Origin: Paratinospora sagittata
Lineage: Eukaryota; Streptophyta; Magnoliopsida; Ranunculales; Menispermaceae
DNA length: 64,000 nt
Assembly (NCBI GenBank): GCA_035771175.1
Contig: CM069608.1
Location: 6,981,419 to 7,045,418, forward strand
Direction of reading: 5' to 3'
Part shown: piece by piece, positions 1-13,383 of the stretch
How positions within the stretch are numbered: the first letter of the stretch is position 1
Layout of the letters: each line of letters opens with the position of its first letter
Program-made: the position numbers and the translations under genes
Notes under the pieces: generated by a model
What the model was told of the DNA's origin: nothing
The model's input: only the letters and a program-made list of their open reading frames with translations
The model's database searches: none

Positions 1-219
1 AAGACCAAAAAATTTTAGGATGATGATACTAGTCGTAATAGAAAAGCATGAAACACCAAAAATTTACATTAAAACATTCAAATAAGTTCAAGAGATCTGA
101 TACAGGAAACATCATCATTATTCCTGCTGATATCCTCCTACTAACACTCACCAAATTCAAGACCAAAGGAAAGGACCAACTAAGGAAAACTTAAGTGTGT
201 GAGGAATTAAGGTAAAATC

Positions 220-3200
220 TCACTTGCCTAAGGTGGGGAACTCCCCGGGATCTTCAATTGAAGGTGCTGCCACATTGGTGTTTCCACCACTATATCCTCC
301 TCTTGAGCCACGGCCACGTCCCCTTCCGCGTCCACCAGGGCTGTAGTAACGCTGCTCACCTTCAGCTGGCTTCAGGAACTCATGAATGGTAACAGACTAA
401 TACCACAGCCAAAGACAAGAACCAAACAAAATCAGATTTGATAAATAGCTATATAATTCAATAATTACATTCAAATGCATTAAAATAAATTAACCATTCT
501 AAGTACCTCACAACGTATATATAGCTATATAATTCAATTATTCAATCACCACTTACAAATCTTTCTTGTCTTGTTCTCTACTAACAATTTTAATCCCAAT
601 ACCATCAGGAGGAAGTCTACAACTTAAATATTACATCGTATAATCTGGGAAAAAATATACATATTCAATACAAGCTATGACGCTAAACACTTCCAATCAC
701 TTTAACACAGCTGCATCATGATCACAAATTTTACATTATCATGACATAGGCTTTCAACATGTGAGAAGTGTGATTCCCATATGCATCACTAATGCATTAG
801 ACTCGATACAGGTGCAAAAGCTCAAGAGGTTAAAAATTTATAATATCAATGACTGGGTATGTTAATCATATGTGCATAACTAACACAGGTACTTCGCAAG
901 AGTAAAATAATAATTAAAAAAAAACACAAAAATCATTGAATGTGATTTGAATATAGATTTTCAAAAACTATGAAAGTAGACTTTTTAAAAAATAGAAACA
1001 GGCTAAACAGCATAAAAATGCAATGTGAAAAATAAATAAAAATGCTCATCCTATAAGAAGATATAATGTGAATTTTTTAATAATCCAAAAAACTAATTTA
1101 TTTCAAAATGCCAAACATTGACCATTTCTTCACAAAAATATCTCTCAATTTCAATAAGATAGGCATTCTGTATGTAGAAAGTCATGACTTCAACTCTTGG
1201 TCATACCTTTTTAGCCTTATCATCCTTGTCTCCAAGCTCTTTTCTCTTATCTTTGTCAGAACCCTAGAACAGAAGGAAAGAAACCAAGGGGAAAAAAAAA
1301 TTTAGACTCCCTAAGTAGACATTTCAAAAGAAAAAATATAATGATGAGCGCTAGAGGGTTTTAAGTTTCACCAATTTAATGAACACATCATCATTGCTCT
1401 TTTTGTTAGAAAGCTGCATCATGGATTCAAAGTCCTTGTCCACATCAACTTTCCTCTCCTCAGTCTTCAGTGCCAGCAGAGCCTTCCTCTTCTCTTCCAG
1501 AACCTTCTGATACTCATCCAGAGTCATTTCCTATTTGAAGAACAGGGACACTGTGAATAGTTTCAAAATGAAGGCAAAGAACTTCTAAAAAATGAACGCT
1601 GATTTAATTCGAAAAGAAAAGAAAGATGTTAAAAGGTTATCTTGAATCAGTCAATGATTCATAAGTTCTTTCAATTTGAAATCTAAGGAGCAATTAAAGT
1701 TATTACAAGCCTCCTAATAAAAACCAACACTAGAGTTTGCAAAAAAGTGAAAATTGGAACATATTGGCAACAGAATTCAAAACGTCAATGTTTATAAGTT
1801 TTTAGATTAAAAATCTATGAATATTGGTTTGTAAAACAAAATCAAGTTGAGAAAAGAATACTGACATCTACCAATGAGAACACATCATTGTCAATCTAAA
1901 CTGATAAAACATTAATGTATGTCAACTTTAATAGATCTATTTGATTAGTAACATATATAGCTCATAATATGCTCATTCAAGTTATGCATCTTAGATGCGC
2001 AGTTTATTGGCATCCAGGCATTTCTGACGATATTGTTGTTCCCTTGTTTCACCCAAGGGCACTGGAAAGAAAGCCATCGGTTCAAACAATAAGAAAACTC
2101 TTCAAACAATGATGATATAGAGTTGGAGAAATGCAATTCCATATTAATATAAGAAAGAGATTATGATGCTAGGATATATCATTAACCCAATTAGGTGAAG
2201 AATGCTATCCCGGTTCCGATCCTATTCTTGGCAATTTAAAAAGATATAGAGGTTAGCAGCTTGGCAGCCAATCAGCATTTGTTCATGCACCATAGGTGAA
2301 TGCATATCGAAAAATATGTAGGTCAGTCAAAAAAGTTAGTGTCTAGCACAAGCTGAATTGTAAATGTAATTATAGACACCCATCAACAAATGATGTTGTA
2401 ATTTTTCTCATATACATTTCAAATGGAACTTCAAAGGAAATGTAACAAAATATTTGTCACTGATTGAAGAAATAGATTTTTTTTGCAATCAAATGTACTT
2501 AACAATTAGCAGAACATATAGGAAACATAAAAATTCAATCAATATTTTCAGAATAGAATATGAAATTATGGCGTGAAACGAGCTGGATGCTAAATTTAAC
2601 GACAGGCACCAAGCTTAACAAGCTGAACAAATTATCAAATGCAATCAGCACCACTCCTGAGAAAGGGTGTAGCCTGGGAAGAAATCATCAGATTCACGTC
2701 ATATTAGATCATAGGCTAATATAATAAATAGAGGCATCGATAAATTCACCCTATCCCCGAATACTAATTATTTGAGTATTCAACAAAATTATAAAAAAAA
2801 GAAACAGTCGCCTATAGATATGCACAAATCACCTTTTCTTCAGGCTCCTTCTCTTCTGACTCAGTCACAGGATTCTCCTTGCTAGCATCCACAGCTTCTT
2901 CCTCTACAGGTTGCTTCTCCGTGCTCAAACTCTTTTCAGCTGCGTTGTCTTGTTGCTCAGACTCCCTAATAGAATACAAAGTTCATTAAGAACTTAAGAA
3001 AAAACAAACAGTTCTAAAGTTCACAAATACTAATTGTCCCCTGCCACAAATATTAGATTGTATTACATAAAAAATAACCCAGAAATGAATGTACTAACGG
3101 AGCAAGTTCATCGGTGGATGTTCCCCAATTTCCTCGGCCAGAACCCTCACGCTTGAGTTCATTCCTGAAACCACATCGCACCCAACAAATTACAACAATT

Positions 3201-4828
3201 AAACATAAAACCTCAGTCACAACAACAATTAAACATAAAACCTCAGTCACAACAGGAAAAATCAAAACAGATACTGAATATTCACCCGCGTCCAGTCCCA
3301 CTGCGACGTTCAAATATCCTGCGAGGGCGTTCACCATCACCCGCTTCTCCATTGTTGAAGCCTCCACGCCGACCACGGAAACCACCACGAGGACCACCAT
3401 AGCCGCCACCACCACCACCGCCGCCGCCACCCCCACGCCTTTCCAAAGTCTTCTCGGCATCACCTTCTTCAGGCGCACCATAACCAGCTGGAACTCCATT
3501 GTTGGTGAATGAGTTCTCATTATTTGACCTGTCACGGTTAAATCCACTGCCCCCACGTCCTCCGCCACGGCCAAATCCACGTCCTCCTCCACGGCCACCA
3601 CCACGACCTTCACTCTTCGCCTCCCTCACTATTCAAAACAACAAATCCATCAGTACTTCAGAAGACCAAAATCAAATCAAAAACAATCACCTCCAACTCA
3701 AAACTCCTCCTGTACAAATAAATAAATGAAAAGCAAATTATCAAGAACTCATTAACAAGAATCCTCAATCAATAACAAACAAAATAAACTTCAACTTAGC
3801 ATGACAGTATCCAGAAGAAAGTGGACATTCATCAAAATATGATACTGTCATTTACAATCCTTCGAAAGACTAAAATCTAACAAATAATAGTCAAACCTAC
3901 GTCAAACTCCTTAAATGACAAAATGAAAAGTGAATTATCCAGAACTCATTAACAAGAATCCCCAATCGATAACAAACAAAAGAAACTACTTCCAGAAGAA
4001 AACAACATTCATCAGAATCTTAACAATGTCATCAACAGTACTTCAAAAGACTAAAATCTAATAAATAACAATCATATCCAACTTAAAACTCCTCACATAC
4101 AAATGATATCAAGAATTCATCGTTAACCAGAATACTTAATCAATAACATAAAAAATTCCAACGTAGCCGACAGCATCCAGAAGAAAACGGCATTCAACAA
4201 AATCTTGATAACGTAATTATTAACACTAATAATAGAAAATCATAAACAGACACAAAACAACAAAAAACCAAATCAAAACGAATTCAGAATCAATTCAAAA
4301 ACATTAAATAACATTTCATCACTCACAACAAAATAGCGAAAACGATCTACACCGAACAAGAAAAAAAAAACCGAATATACAATAGAATTAGCACACATCA
4401 ATAACCACATCAAAATTCCTTCTTTCTTTCTCACTAACCTATCAAATAAACTAAAAAGCAGAATCCGCTATACACAGACTCCAAACCTAAAATCGAAATC
4501 ATTTCATCCACAGCAACACAAGCATTTCTTAACACAACAACAATAACATAGCTTTAAAACTAAGCAAAAAAAAAACCAAAAGTAATCAAAAAAGAACAAA
4601 AAGAAAGCGAAAAAAGAATAAGAAAGAAATCTCACCAGCTTGAGCAGGAGGGGCAGGCTTGGAAGGCAGCTTCGCCTGCTGCTGCTGCTGTTGCTTGGCC
4701 GGCTGTTGCTTGGGCTGCTGCTGAGGAGGCGCAGTGGTCGGAGCCATGGCTGCTTTCTTGGCGATCAGCTGCGACGGGTCGTCATTGTCGTCGTCCCCCA
4801 ACAAATCAAACGGGTTCATAGTCGCCAT
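220..4828 (-). CDS. RGG-box RNA-binding protein, HABP4/PAI-RBP1 (SERBP1-like) family
   Basis: Seven coding exons with consensus splice sites can be joined: 4828-4636, 3628-3286, 3164-3099, 2965-2833, 1530-1372, 1263-1207 and 396-220. They give 1128 nt, or 375 aa, with no internal stop. The N-terminus (MATMNPFDLLGDDD) is the conserved start of plant RGG proteins and is followed by a Gln/Pro-rich stretch. Exon 2 holds an RGG/GRGG-rich block and a run of about eleven glycines. The end of exon 2 through exon 5 carries the HABP4/PAI-RBP1 region, including NELKREGSGRGNWGT and a Lys/Glu-rich helix (residues about 180-300). Exon 7 encodes a second RGRGRG box and the tail EDPGEFPTLGK. Members bind mRNA and ribosomes in cytoplasm and nucleus; Arabidopsis RGGA is linked to salt and drought responses. 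I infer the same general role. Introns are AT-rich, and the first (about 1 kb) lacks recognisable elements. Confidence 0.93.
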
Positions 4829-5130
4829 TTCTTCTTCTTCTCTTCTTCTTCTTCCCTCAAAAGCTTTCCAAAACACACACGCTCAAACTGCAACAGCAAC
4901 CCCTTATAAGAAACCCTAGTTCTTCTTCCTCATCGTCGACGGATCTGCAAGAAAGACCGAAATCGATCGCAAAATCGCTCGAACAACAAAGAAACCCTAG
5001 CCGCAATTGCAGATAGAGAGATAGAGAGACAGAGAGAGTGCCAAATAGAAAGAAGGGCGAGCGTTGTAGAGAGAGAGAGAGTAACAAGGAGTGCTGAAAA
5101 ACCTAATCTCAAAACCCTATTTATCTCGGC
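4829..5130 (-). promoter_or_regulatory. 5' leader and TATA box of the RGG gene
   Basis: On the minus strand an ATAAATA box lies at 5118-5124. It is followed by a CT-microsatellite leader (5020-5085) and a short TTC-rich stretch directly before the start codon at 4828. A pyrimidine-rich leader is typical of highly expressed plant housekeeping genes. The transcription start should fall near 5090, but this is inferred from spacing only. Confidence 0.55.
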
Positions 5131-6639
5131 TTCAGCCGTTCGTGAATTAACATTATTTTATTGTGATTTGCCACCGTGGTTTGGTGGAAATTACGGTTTG
5201 TGACACTTTAGAGCAAAGAATATCTTGAGAGTAGAGTCTTCGAGATAAGAAGGGCATTGTTTGGGAAATTTGATCATAAGGCCCATTGGGCTGAGCCCAT
5301 CTATGTGTGGATTTAATATGAACCCTAGGGTTTTAGAAGATTAATCATTATTTGTTAATAAATTTAAGGTTGCTTTTTATTTTTTTTGAAAAAATAATTT
5401 AAGGTTAGTTTGATAGCTAAGTTCCTATTCCATAAATGGGATCTTGAGTTCCAATTGTAACCTAATTAACAAAATGGGTCACTCTTTTTATTTTGATGAA
5501 AATTGGTTGTTTTTAAGTAAATTATGTAGAAATTGTTTTCGAAGCGGAGGAATCAAATGCCTTTCTTATGCTTTTAAAAAAAAATTATGGTTTTGATGAT
5601 TTAGTTGATATGAAATAAATGTTCAAATTTCCTTAGTTTTGCATGAGGTGAAGAGTTATTTTAGTTTTTCCGAGGACTTGTTGCATCCTTATTATTGAGT
5701 TTTGATGTAAGTATTTATTCATCGTATTAATAGTTAAGACGACCCCTATCTTTGATCCATTAATATAAAATGACTTGTTTGTATGTGGCGATCCAATTCA
5801 ACAAATATTACAAATTGACAAAAAAAAAAAAAAAAAAAACTAGGTAGCTTATTCACCTACCACCCATGTGCTTGATTGGGAAAAAGGATATTAAATGAAA
5901 AAATTGAATAAATAAATGGGTAAAAAGAAATAATCATAGTAAGAGGGTATTCACGCGCTAGGTTGGTTTAAATTTTAGTCGATTTATCAACTTAATCCAA
6001 TCATGTTCAAATTGAAAAAATTCTAAACCAACCAAACCTAATAAGACTTAAACCCAACTCAACTAAAACTCAATGATTTCGGATTGATTTAGGTTAAGTT
6101 GATCGGGTTAATCTACTTCCTCATTCTATAAGTTTTTTTTTAATTATAGCTACACTAAATATTAATAATGAGTTTGGATTGACTCGGGTTAATCGGCTTT
6201 GTTTTGTAATTAAATAAGTAAAGTTTGCGAAATTTTATACAAAAACTAAAGATATACACCTCTTCCAATTTAAGACTTTTCTCTCAAACAAAACGAGAGA
6301 GGCTATGGGAGATAAAACCAGAGAGCAAAACTTTACCTACAAGTGGAGTAATAAAAAATAAAAAAAACAGGGGACTACACGACAAAAAGTTTTTGTCATA
6401 AACGCTCATCCGTATGAGAGTCAATCATCTATGACAAATGTGTTTTATTTTGTGATTTTTGTAAAAAATTATATATATTTATGACAGTTTTTCCTAGCCA
6501 ATATATTTTGATTTCCTATGTATTATGATTGGTGGCTCGATATATTGGATTAAGTCTCTAGAATGGAGATTAGTTAGAATAATGTGTGCATGTGTTTTTT
6601 TTTTTTTTTTTTTTTTGAGAAAAAATAACCCATAAACTA

Positions 6640-6800
6640 GGCCTGTCTTAATTTATGTGGTGTCTAAATACATGATAGATAAGTTGACGGTCAACCTACT
6701 CCTTGTACAACTTTGTATCTAGATTTGAACCTGGGACCTCCAAGGCTCTAAGAGTGAAGTGCCCTCAACCTTGAACCATCGAACCAATATCACATTGTGT
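6640..6800 (-). repeat. tRNA-derived SINE relic
   Basis: Read on the minus strand, the head contains an A-box-like stretch (GGTTCGATGGTTCAAGG) and, about 35 bases on, a clear B box (CCCAGGTTCAAATC), the spacing expected for an RNA polymerase III promoter of tRNA origin. A run of A follows near 6600 on the plus strand as T18. It does not fold as a functional tRNA. Confidence 0.55.
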
Positions 6801-7071
6801 GTATGTATTTTTTTTTTTTAAAGAAAGAAATAAGTGAATAGAGAAATAAATAAATAAAAGATTGTTGCAAGCATAATCATACATGTGACAGTAACATAAT
6901 TTTATTATTTTAAACTGAAGAATTAAATGAGATATTCATCCAGTTCAATCTTGTAAAATAGGAAGTGAAATAAAATAATTAAAAGGAAAATCAAAAGTAA
7001 ATGACAAAAAAAAGGAGCTCCAAGCTTCTACAAAATACTTTAATAATAAATGTGTCTTGGTAGAATATAGA

Positions 7072-7756
7072 GGTGTATGTCAACCCGACTGAATCGAACA
7101 AAATCAAATCCAATGGATTAGGTTGGGTTGGGTTAAAAAATCTCAACTCGAACTAGTTTGGATTGAGTCACGGGTTAAGAGCTTAAAAAATCGACGCAAC
7201 TCAACCTAACCCGAACTAATTAATAACTCTAACTCTAAAAAACTCTTTTCCCTCTTGTTCTATATGAAAATTAAAGCTTGCAAGTGGCTCAAATTTATTA
7301 ATTTTTCACGTTATTAATAACTTGATGCTACTTTAAACTGTCTTAAATTTGTATTTATAGTTGTAATGAAACTCTTAAATTTTTTTGGTGAAACTCTTCT
7401 CAACTTATATTTGTCATATTATGATATGGTGGTGAATGAATGTGGTTTATTTAAAACATCTTGATATTTATGGTTAATTTGAAATGGTTGTCAAATTTAT
7501 ATGTTGATATGGTTGTATTTAAAATTAAAATATTACATGCTTTATTTTTATTAGTGTATAATTTGTATGTAAAATTTACAGGTATAATTTAACTCATTTC
7601 AATATTCTCAACCTAAATGACCAACCCAACCCAACTCGAACTAGTTTGGATTGAGTTGAGAGACAGTTTGATTTGAGTTGAGTTTCAATTTTTTTAACTT
7701 GAACTAATTTAGATTGGGTTGGGATTTGGCTCCAACCTAACTCGTTACATCCCAAG
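7072..7756. repeat. Probable degraded MITE with GGTTGGGTTGGG-rich ends
   Basis: The left end reads AGAGGTGTATGTCAACCCG and the right end, reverse-complemented, starts CTTGGGATGTAACGAG. Both ends continue into complementary AACCCAACCC/GGGTTGGGTT blocks with an AT-rich centre. The ends have diverged and I see no clean target duplication, so the limits are approximate. Confidence 0.4.
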
Positions 7757-8564
7757 TAGAATATAACAAAGAACCCTATCAAGAAATTGAAATAAAAGAA
7801 AAGACATCAAAGTAGGGTTGTAAAACATTACTACTAAATTAACCTTCTGTACGTATTTATACACTAAAGCTAAATTAAACAAACTTAATTTTATTATTTT
7901 ATTTTCTTCTATTATCTTCCCCCGTTGATGCTTGATTTTCAAACCTTTAATATTTTTTAAGATGGAAATCAATCAACGAGAAGAAAGTAGAGTATGATTT
8001 AAAGAGATTCTCTTTCAATTACTTAATTATCTTATCCACTTTTAGAAGAAAATAGCTAGACAATTCAAACCAGACAAAAGATAGCGTTGTTGGTATTACG
8101 ACCTTTTCAAAAAAAATCAGCAAATTTATTTATGTAAATTACTTAAACCTACCACAACTAATATTATAATTGAGCATAAATATATCAAGTATATCTTCTT
8201 CGCTAGTGGCTTATAGAGGTTGTGAAAAATGGAGTTCAAACTAACACCTCTTGCTAATAAAAATGAAAATTCCAAACAAAAACTTGTCTTGAAAATTTAG
8301 CTATTGGTAAAAAGTAAAATATTTAAGGTGAAGGAGATGTATTTGCTACCCAAATGAAATGGACAAGAACGTTCAATTGTCAGTTTTTACATATGACAAA
8401 TATTTTATTTTTCTTTTAATTTCTATATGACAACACTAAGGTAAAGGTAGCCATGACCCCCTTTTTCTTTTAAGTCGCCGACTATCAGAATTATTCTTTT
8501 AATCTCTTCGAAACATTTTTTTTTTAAGTCGGCGAGTATCAAAATTCATCTACTAATATCTTCG

Positions 8565-8692
8565 AAACATGACCACAAACGCTATTAGATATCGTTAGTC
8601 AACATATTGGTTAGTGACATAAGTCTCATTCAAACTCTCTACCTCAAGGTTGGAGACTCTTATCCCTTACCACTGAACTAACTCACCATTGG
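8565..8692 (-). repeat. tRNA-derived SINE relic
   Basis: On the minus strand GGTGAGTTAGTTCAGTGGTA (A-box-like) is followed by GTAGAGAGTTTGAATGAG (B-box-like). The arrangement matches the head of a plant SINE. The B box has diverged from the consensus, so the copy is old. Confidence 0.5.
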
Positions 8693-9284
8693 TTAGGACC
8701 CTTGAATGCAACTGTTATATGGCAATGACAAAAAAATTCTTATTATATATGCTTTTTACAATGTATATGTATAGATATTCGTGTTTAATATACTTAATTA
8801 GATTAAATGAAGCAATTTATAGCCATTACATAAATTATAAAAAAAGAATCAATGAAATTCTAACAAATTAATAATAAAAAATCTTTACTCAATTTTTTGT
8901 ATTATGTTTTTCTCATATATATTTCAGGAAAGTTTTTGAATTCTTACTTTTATTAAATTAAGTAATTTTAGGTACTTGAAAGGTAAAGAAAATCTACTTA
9001 ATACTTTTATGCTAATACCTTTAGATGATGAAATAAGAGACATCAATATTGAAGAAGATGATCAATTGTCTTAGTATTTTATTTTATTTATTATAAAACA
9101 AAACTATTTTCTTTTATTTTATTTGTAATTATTGATTTTTTGTATTTTCCTTTTAAACAATTTTATAACACTTAACAATTTTTTTAGAAGTATTTATAAA
9201 AATTTATTTTTAATTTCCTTGTAATGTTATTTTATTTAACTTAAAGCTAAATAAATAATAACTATTTTTTTTATTACTGATTTT

Positions 9285-9455
9285 TTGACACCCGAGAGGT
9301 GTCGTGCAAGACTAATCCTCTTAGACTCAATCATAACAAAGACATTTTTAAGTTGACCCTCTCAACGTTCAAGCTCGAACTCGATACTTGAACATCAACT
9401 TCACTTATACTCATTTCTTTAACCAATTGAACGACTACCTATTGGTAAATAAATA
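9285..9455 (-). repeat. tRNA-derived SINE relic
   Basis: On the minus strand GTAGTCGTTCAATTGGTTAAAG resembles an A box, and ATCGAGTTCGAGC about 45 bases later resembles a B box. The rest has no coding content. Confidence 0.45.
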
Positions 9456-9833
9456 CAAACAATCATATGAACTTGTTGTGCCCTAGCTTCGCCTAACCCA
9501 ATCTAATATACTGTAACAGATTACGTGTAAGGCTAGATAGGCCAGATATTTAACAAATTGAGGTAACCCAACCCAGCCCGGACCAGGAGGATTTATGAAA
9601 GAGTCGGGCCAGCCCTGTATTTATAAAGGCTCCAACTGAAAAGTAAAGAAAAGCTCTAGTGGCATTTTTCAAGGGTGACCCATCAACTGAAATATCCTCA
9701 AGTGATAATCAATGTTAAAAGTACTAAGAAATGAAATGGAACAAAAAATATATATATCAATGAAAAAATTTAATGGACTCCTTTTTCTTATATTTTTTCA
9801 ACATGTGAACTTCAAAGCATCCCAAACAACTGA

Positions 9834-12800
9834 TCATATCACCTGAATAATCCCACCCATTTTAGAGGCACCACCCAATAACTTATTAGCAGGACCATGC
9901 ACTCCTCCAGGAGGTGCAATGGTGAGTTCTAACTCAGTGTTTACAGTTGATGATGAACTTCCACCACCTTCCATCTTGCTTCCACAATTTGGGACGACTA
10001 ATTGCTGACAAACAAAGGGTTTGCTAGAAGAATTAATGAAGTTCTCGCCGCTCGGTTTCACCTGAAATCTGTAGAATTGGTTCGCAAATTCTGCCGCATT
10101 TCCAAAGGCTGCCATTGTAGGAAAGAGCCTGGCTTCTGATTGTCTTAGCATCAAACTTGGTATTACCTCCTGTTTATAAATCAGAGTTCAACAGTATAAG
10201 GAGAAGAGAGATTCTCAAAACATTCATTCTTTTAGTCTAGTACTACAAGAAGTTTTACGACTATATGTCAAGGGCAGTTTTTCTCGTACACAAAGCACCA
10301 ATGTTCATTGGACGTCCTTGAATTACAATGCCCATGTTTGTGTAAAAATTGCTTCCAATATGTCAAACATTTATTCCTTTTTTCTCTTTTTTTCCTTGTT
10401 CAAAGATGACTAGGTTTGGGGTAGGAGGAGTTAGAGTTGAACTAATCCCTCTTTTTTTTTTTTGGTGCTTGAAATGGGTATACGAAAGGGTTGACCTATC
10501 CCGCCAAGGAATATTATGCCCTTGTACCCACAAACATCTGGAGAATACCCCTACTGCACCTATGTTTGGTATTGTTGGAAAATATTGAATGAAAAATTAA
10601 TTATTGTAACAACTAAATATTCAATTGAGTTCAAAATTATTTTTTTATCGGTTTCCCACGTAGTGTCCCTACCCTTCGGGCGAGACTAATCCGCGTTCGA
10701 GTACTACAGGGGCATTGGGTGGCTCTCCTCAAGTGAGTGCTACTAAGGTGGGCACGAGTTTTGATTCTGAGACCTTTACCCCTCAACCATATTTAGCACA
10801 CACCAAACTCAATTGAATATTTGCTTGTTACAATATTTAATTTTCATTCAATATTTTCCAACAGGTACCTCCATAAGCATGACTTGGAACGTAAATATGC
10901 CAACTCGCCAGAGACCAGGGTGACTTGAACTTTGGTTATTGCCAGAGCCTTGTGGTTGTTGCTCAACCAGTTGAGCCCACCATTAAGGGTTTACTATTCC
11001 TTTTGAAATGTGTGTTTCTTACATACTGAAAATTCTATAAGAGTGGACCAGTCGCGGTGGGATTCAAACTAGGGATGAAATCGGATCGGGTTGGGCCCTA
11101 TTAAATAGCCCAATTTTTTTTAAAGCTTAATAACTACTATTTAAGCTTATACATACATACATACATACATATATATAAATTTTAAGAGGTTGGGTCGGGT
11201 CGGGTTGCAAAAAAATTAACCCGACCAACCCGACCCGACCCGAACGGGTTTGGTCGTGTCGGGTCGGGTCGGGTCGCTTACACCCCTATTCTTGAGTTCA
11301 AGGTCATTGGAGACTAGTATAACTTGGCTTGACCTAGTCAACTAATTCTAGATTGCCTAAATATCATTAATCTTCAGGAGTTGACCTATCTACTATCATG
11401 CAAATGCCTCCTCACATTGGCTCAAATCCAAACAAATCTTTCCAAGGTTAGACGAGTTATTTACCTTGTATGACGCCCCATGAGTATTGATAGCACCGCT
11501 ATTGGTAGCCATGGGTGCAGCTTGGGGCACTTCCAACCTTGGAGTTTCCATGAGTTTTGCAATCTCAAATGATCGGGGGCTCTGCAATTTGCAAAAATTC
11601 ATCATTATCAAAAGAACTAGAAGGCCTTGCAAAGTTATTAATGTTTTATCCCGGATATAGTTATTATTCGGAAAGATCACAGATAATGAGATTAGCCATT
11701 TGAGAGAAGAGTTATAGATGTTTAATTCAGTGAATGTCGCGACCACCGCGGATGAAAAAATGCAACAATGAATAGGTAAAGAAAAGAGAGATTTTTCGGT
11801 GCGAATAATTAATTAAGCAGGAGCTTACAGGGTCTTCAACAACTGGCATGTCGAAGAGGCTAGATCGGCGCTTCTTCTTACTGTTAACCTGCTGCCTCAG
11901 AAAATACTTCTGGGCATGACTAGCCACTTGGGTCGGCGTCCTTGTTGTCACAAATTTTCTTGAGATTCCTCTCCAATCACCTTTCCCAAGCTTCTTCAGT
12001 CCCAACAAAAATGTTCTGTGTTCTTCCTCTGTCCATGGCACTCCTGGTGGAACAAAGAAATTTAAAAAAAGATATGTAGATGAACATTATCAAAAGATGC
12101 TCCTCAAATTCATATTCAGGTTAAGTTAATGCTTTTACTCTGTACCAAACTAGCCAGGTTTGAAATTAAGATCATAATTAAAAAGCTTATGATGAATTGG
12201 GTGTTCTTCCTCATAAAGACTCCTAAAATATCAATCAATATATTAAACAACAAAAAACCTACAAAGAACAGTAGCAGTGGAATTCAATGGCCATTGAAAA
12301 GGCGGAGAAATAATTTTAGTTTATTTTTATTTTTTTTGCATATGAAGCTTGAATTTCAAGTTAGCTTTGGATGAAAATATTGTTCAAAACTTTTCAAATG
12401 TTGCTCAAATTGGATTTAGTATGAAGAAATCTGAAAATTAAATATAAAATTAAGCTTTTTCCTGATTACTCCACTATATATGCCCTCCTCATATTTCAAA
12501 AAAAAAAAAAAAAAGAAGACTAAATTTTAATATATTGATTAGCTGCAAATGACATTTAACCTCGTATCAAATGCCAAAAGCAATCAAGCAAAACCCATTC
12601 TCTCAAAATCTGCAAAGTATTAGATTTCTCCGTCCATTTCATTAATGTGAGACAAGTGGATTTTAAACCTTGATTGTTCATATAATATTACTCCCCTATT
12701 TTAATCCTAATTCTGATAATTACCCAGGAATTAATGTTTATAAACACTTCTATCTATACTAATTCGCATACCCAAAATCATCTCATTCCCGAAAACCAAA

Positions 12801-13271
12801 AAAAAAAAAAAAAAACCCAGAAACACTTTAAATCAATTCCAATGAATAATCAAACAAGATTGATTAAATAATAAAACGAAAACTTATCGACCCATCACAA
12901 GAAACCTCGAAACAAACCAAACAAGAACACACATGAAAACCCAAAATCAAAATCAAAATCAAAAATCAAAAATCAAAAATCAAAATCAAACCTTTCTTCC
13001 TTCCATGCCTATCTCTTCTCGATCGAACAAGCCCATCAGACAAGTACCCTCGATCAATAACACCATGTTCTGCCACAGTAGCCTGCAAATTCTCCACACT
13101 AAAGCTTTTCTTCATCAATTCATCTCGTTTTTTTTCCTCAAAAATCCTCACTCCAAATAGCTTCAACGCCACCTTTTCGCTACATTCCTTAGAACTATGC
13201 CCACCATTCCGACAATTACCACGCTTATTCATAACAGCATTAACATTAACATTCCCCAACTCTTCTCCCAT
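9834..13271 (-). CDS. 1R-MYB (SHAQKYF) transcription factor, KUA1/MYBH-like
   Basis: Four coding exons (13271-12992, 12043-11829, 11581-11465, 10169-9834) join in frame to 948 nt, 315 aa. Residues 17-30 form a degenerate zinc knuckle in which C20, H25 and C30 are present but the first cysteine is R17. LKLFGVR at 36-42 is the repression motif of this subfamily. The single MYB repeat spans about 95-145, with W97 and W117 and the signature SHAQKYF at 135-141. A basic stretch KKKRR follows. An EAR-like LELTI lies at 284-288. Related proteins are nuclear repressors that bind TATCCA/GATA-type sites and control hypocotyl growth, cell expansion and senescence; I infer a similar role. Intron 3 (10170-11464) has gained two transposons. 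The start codon is the first in exon 1 and sits about 105 bases below a TATA box. Confidence 0.9.
10573..10863. repeat. Fold-back element in MYB intron 3
   Basis: The first ~60 bases (TGTTGGAAAATATTGAATG...) return as a reverse complement at the right end (...CATTCAATATTTTCCAACA) with only a few mismatches. The 5-bp flanks are GGTAT on the left and GGTAC on the right, a near-match target duplication. The middle is GC-richer and has no reading frame. The TG...CA ends with 5-bp duplication resemble an LTR-type terminus rather than a typical DNA MITE. Confidence 0.65.
11070..11288. repeat. hAT-like MITE (GGGTCGGGTCGG family), MYB intron 3
   Basis: The ends are TAGGGATGAAATCGG and, reverse-complemented, TAGGGGTGTAAGCGACCC. 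It shares the inner blocks AAATAGCCCAA, AAAGCTTAATAACTA and TTTTAAGAGGTTGGGTCGGG with the element at 20492-21105. No flanking 8-bp duplication is preserved. Confidence 0.65.
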
Positions 13272-13375
13272 AATAATTATACTTATAATCTTCTTCTTCT
13301 TCTTCTTGTTTTTTTTTTGTGTTTAGGGTTTGTAACAGAAGAGACAAAGACGTCTAGGAATCAACAGGGCGATTG

Positions 13376-13383
13376 TTATATAA
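13376..13383 (-). promoter_or_regulatory. TATA box of the MYB gene
   Basis: TTATATAA on the minus strand lies about 105 bases above the start codon at 13271. This gives room for a leader of roughly 75 bases, which contains a TTC repeat (13287-13307 on the plus strand). Confidence 0.6.

Larger units (their letters stand above)
5131..9833. other. AT-rich intergenic region with decayed repeats
   Basis: No open reading frame here resembles a protein family. The stretch holds homopolymer A/T tracts (5820-5839, 6597-6616), blocks rich in AACCCAACCCGAA-type sequence that mark degraded MITEs (5950-6120, 7075-7215, 7600-7750, 9540-9620), and three tRNA-derived SINE relics listed separately. The MYB gene ends at its right edge. 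Confidence 0.6.

Noticed and set aside
3053..3729. Three overlapping frames (3053-3613 minus, 3114-3512 plus, 3499-3729 plus) over RGG exon 2
   Set aside because: They are alternative-frame readings of the GC-rich RGG exon, whose true frame is fixed by the protein family and splice sites.
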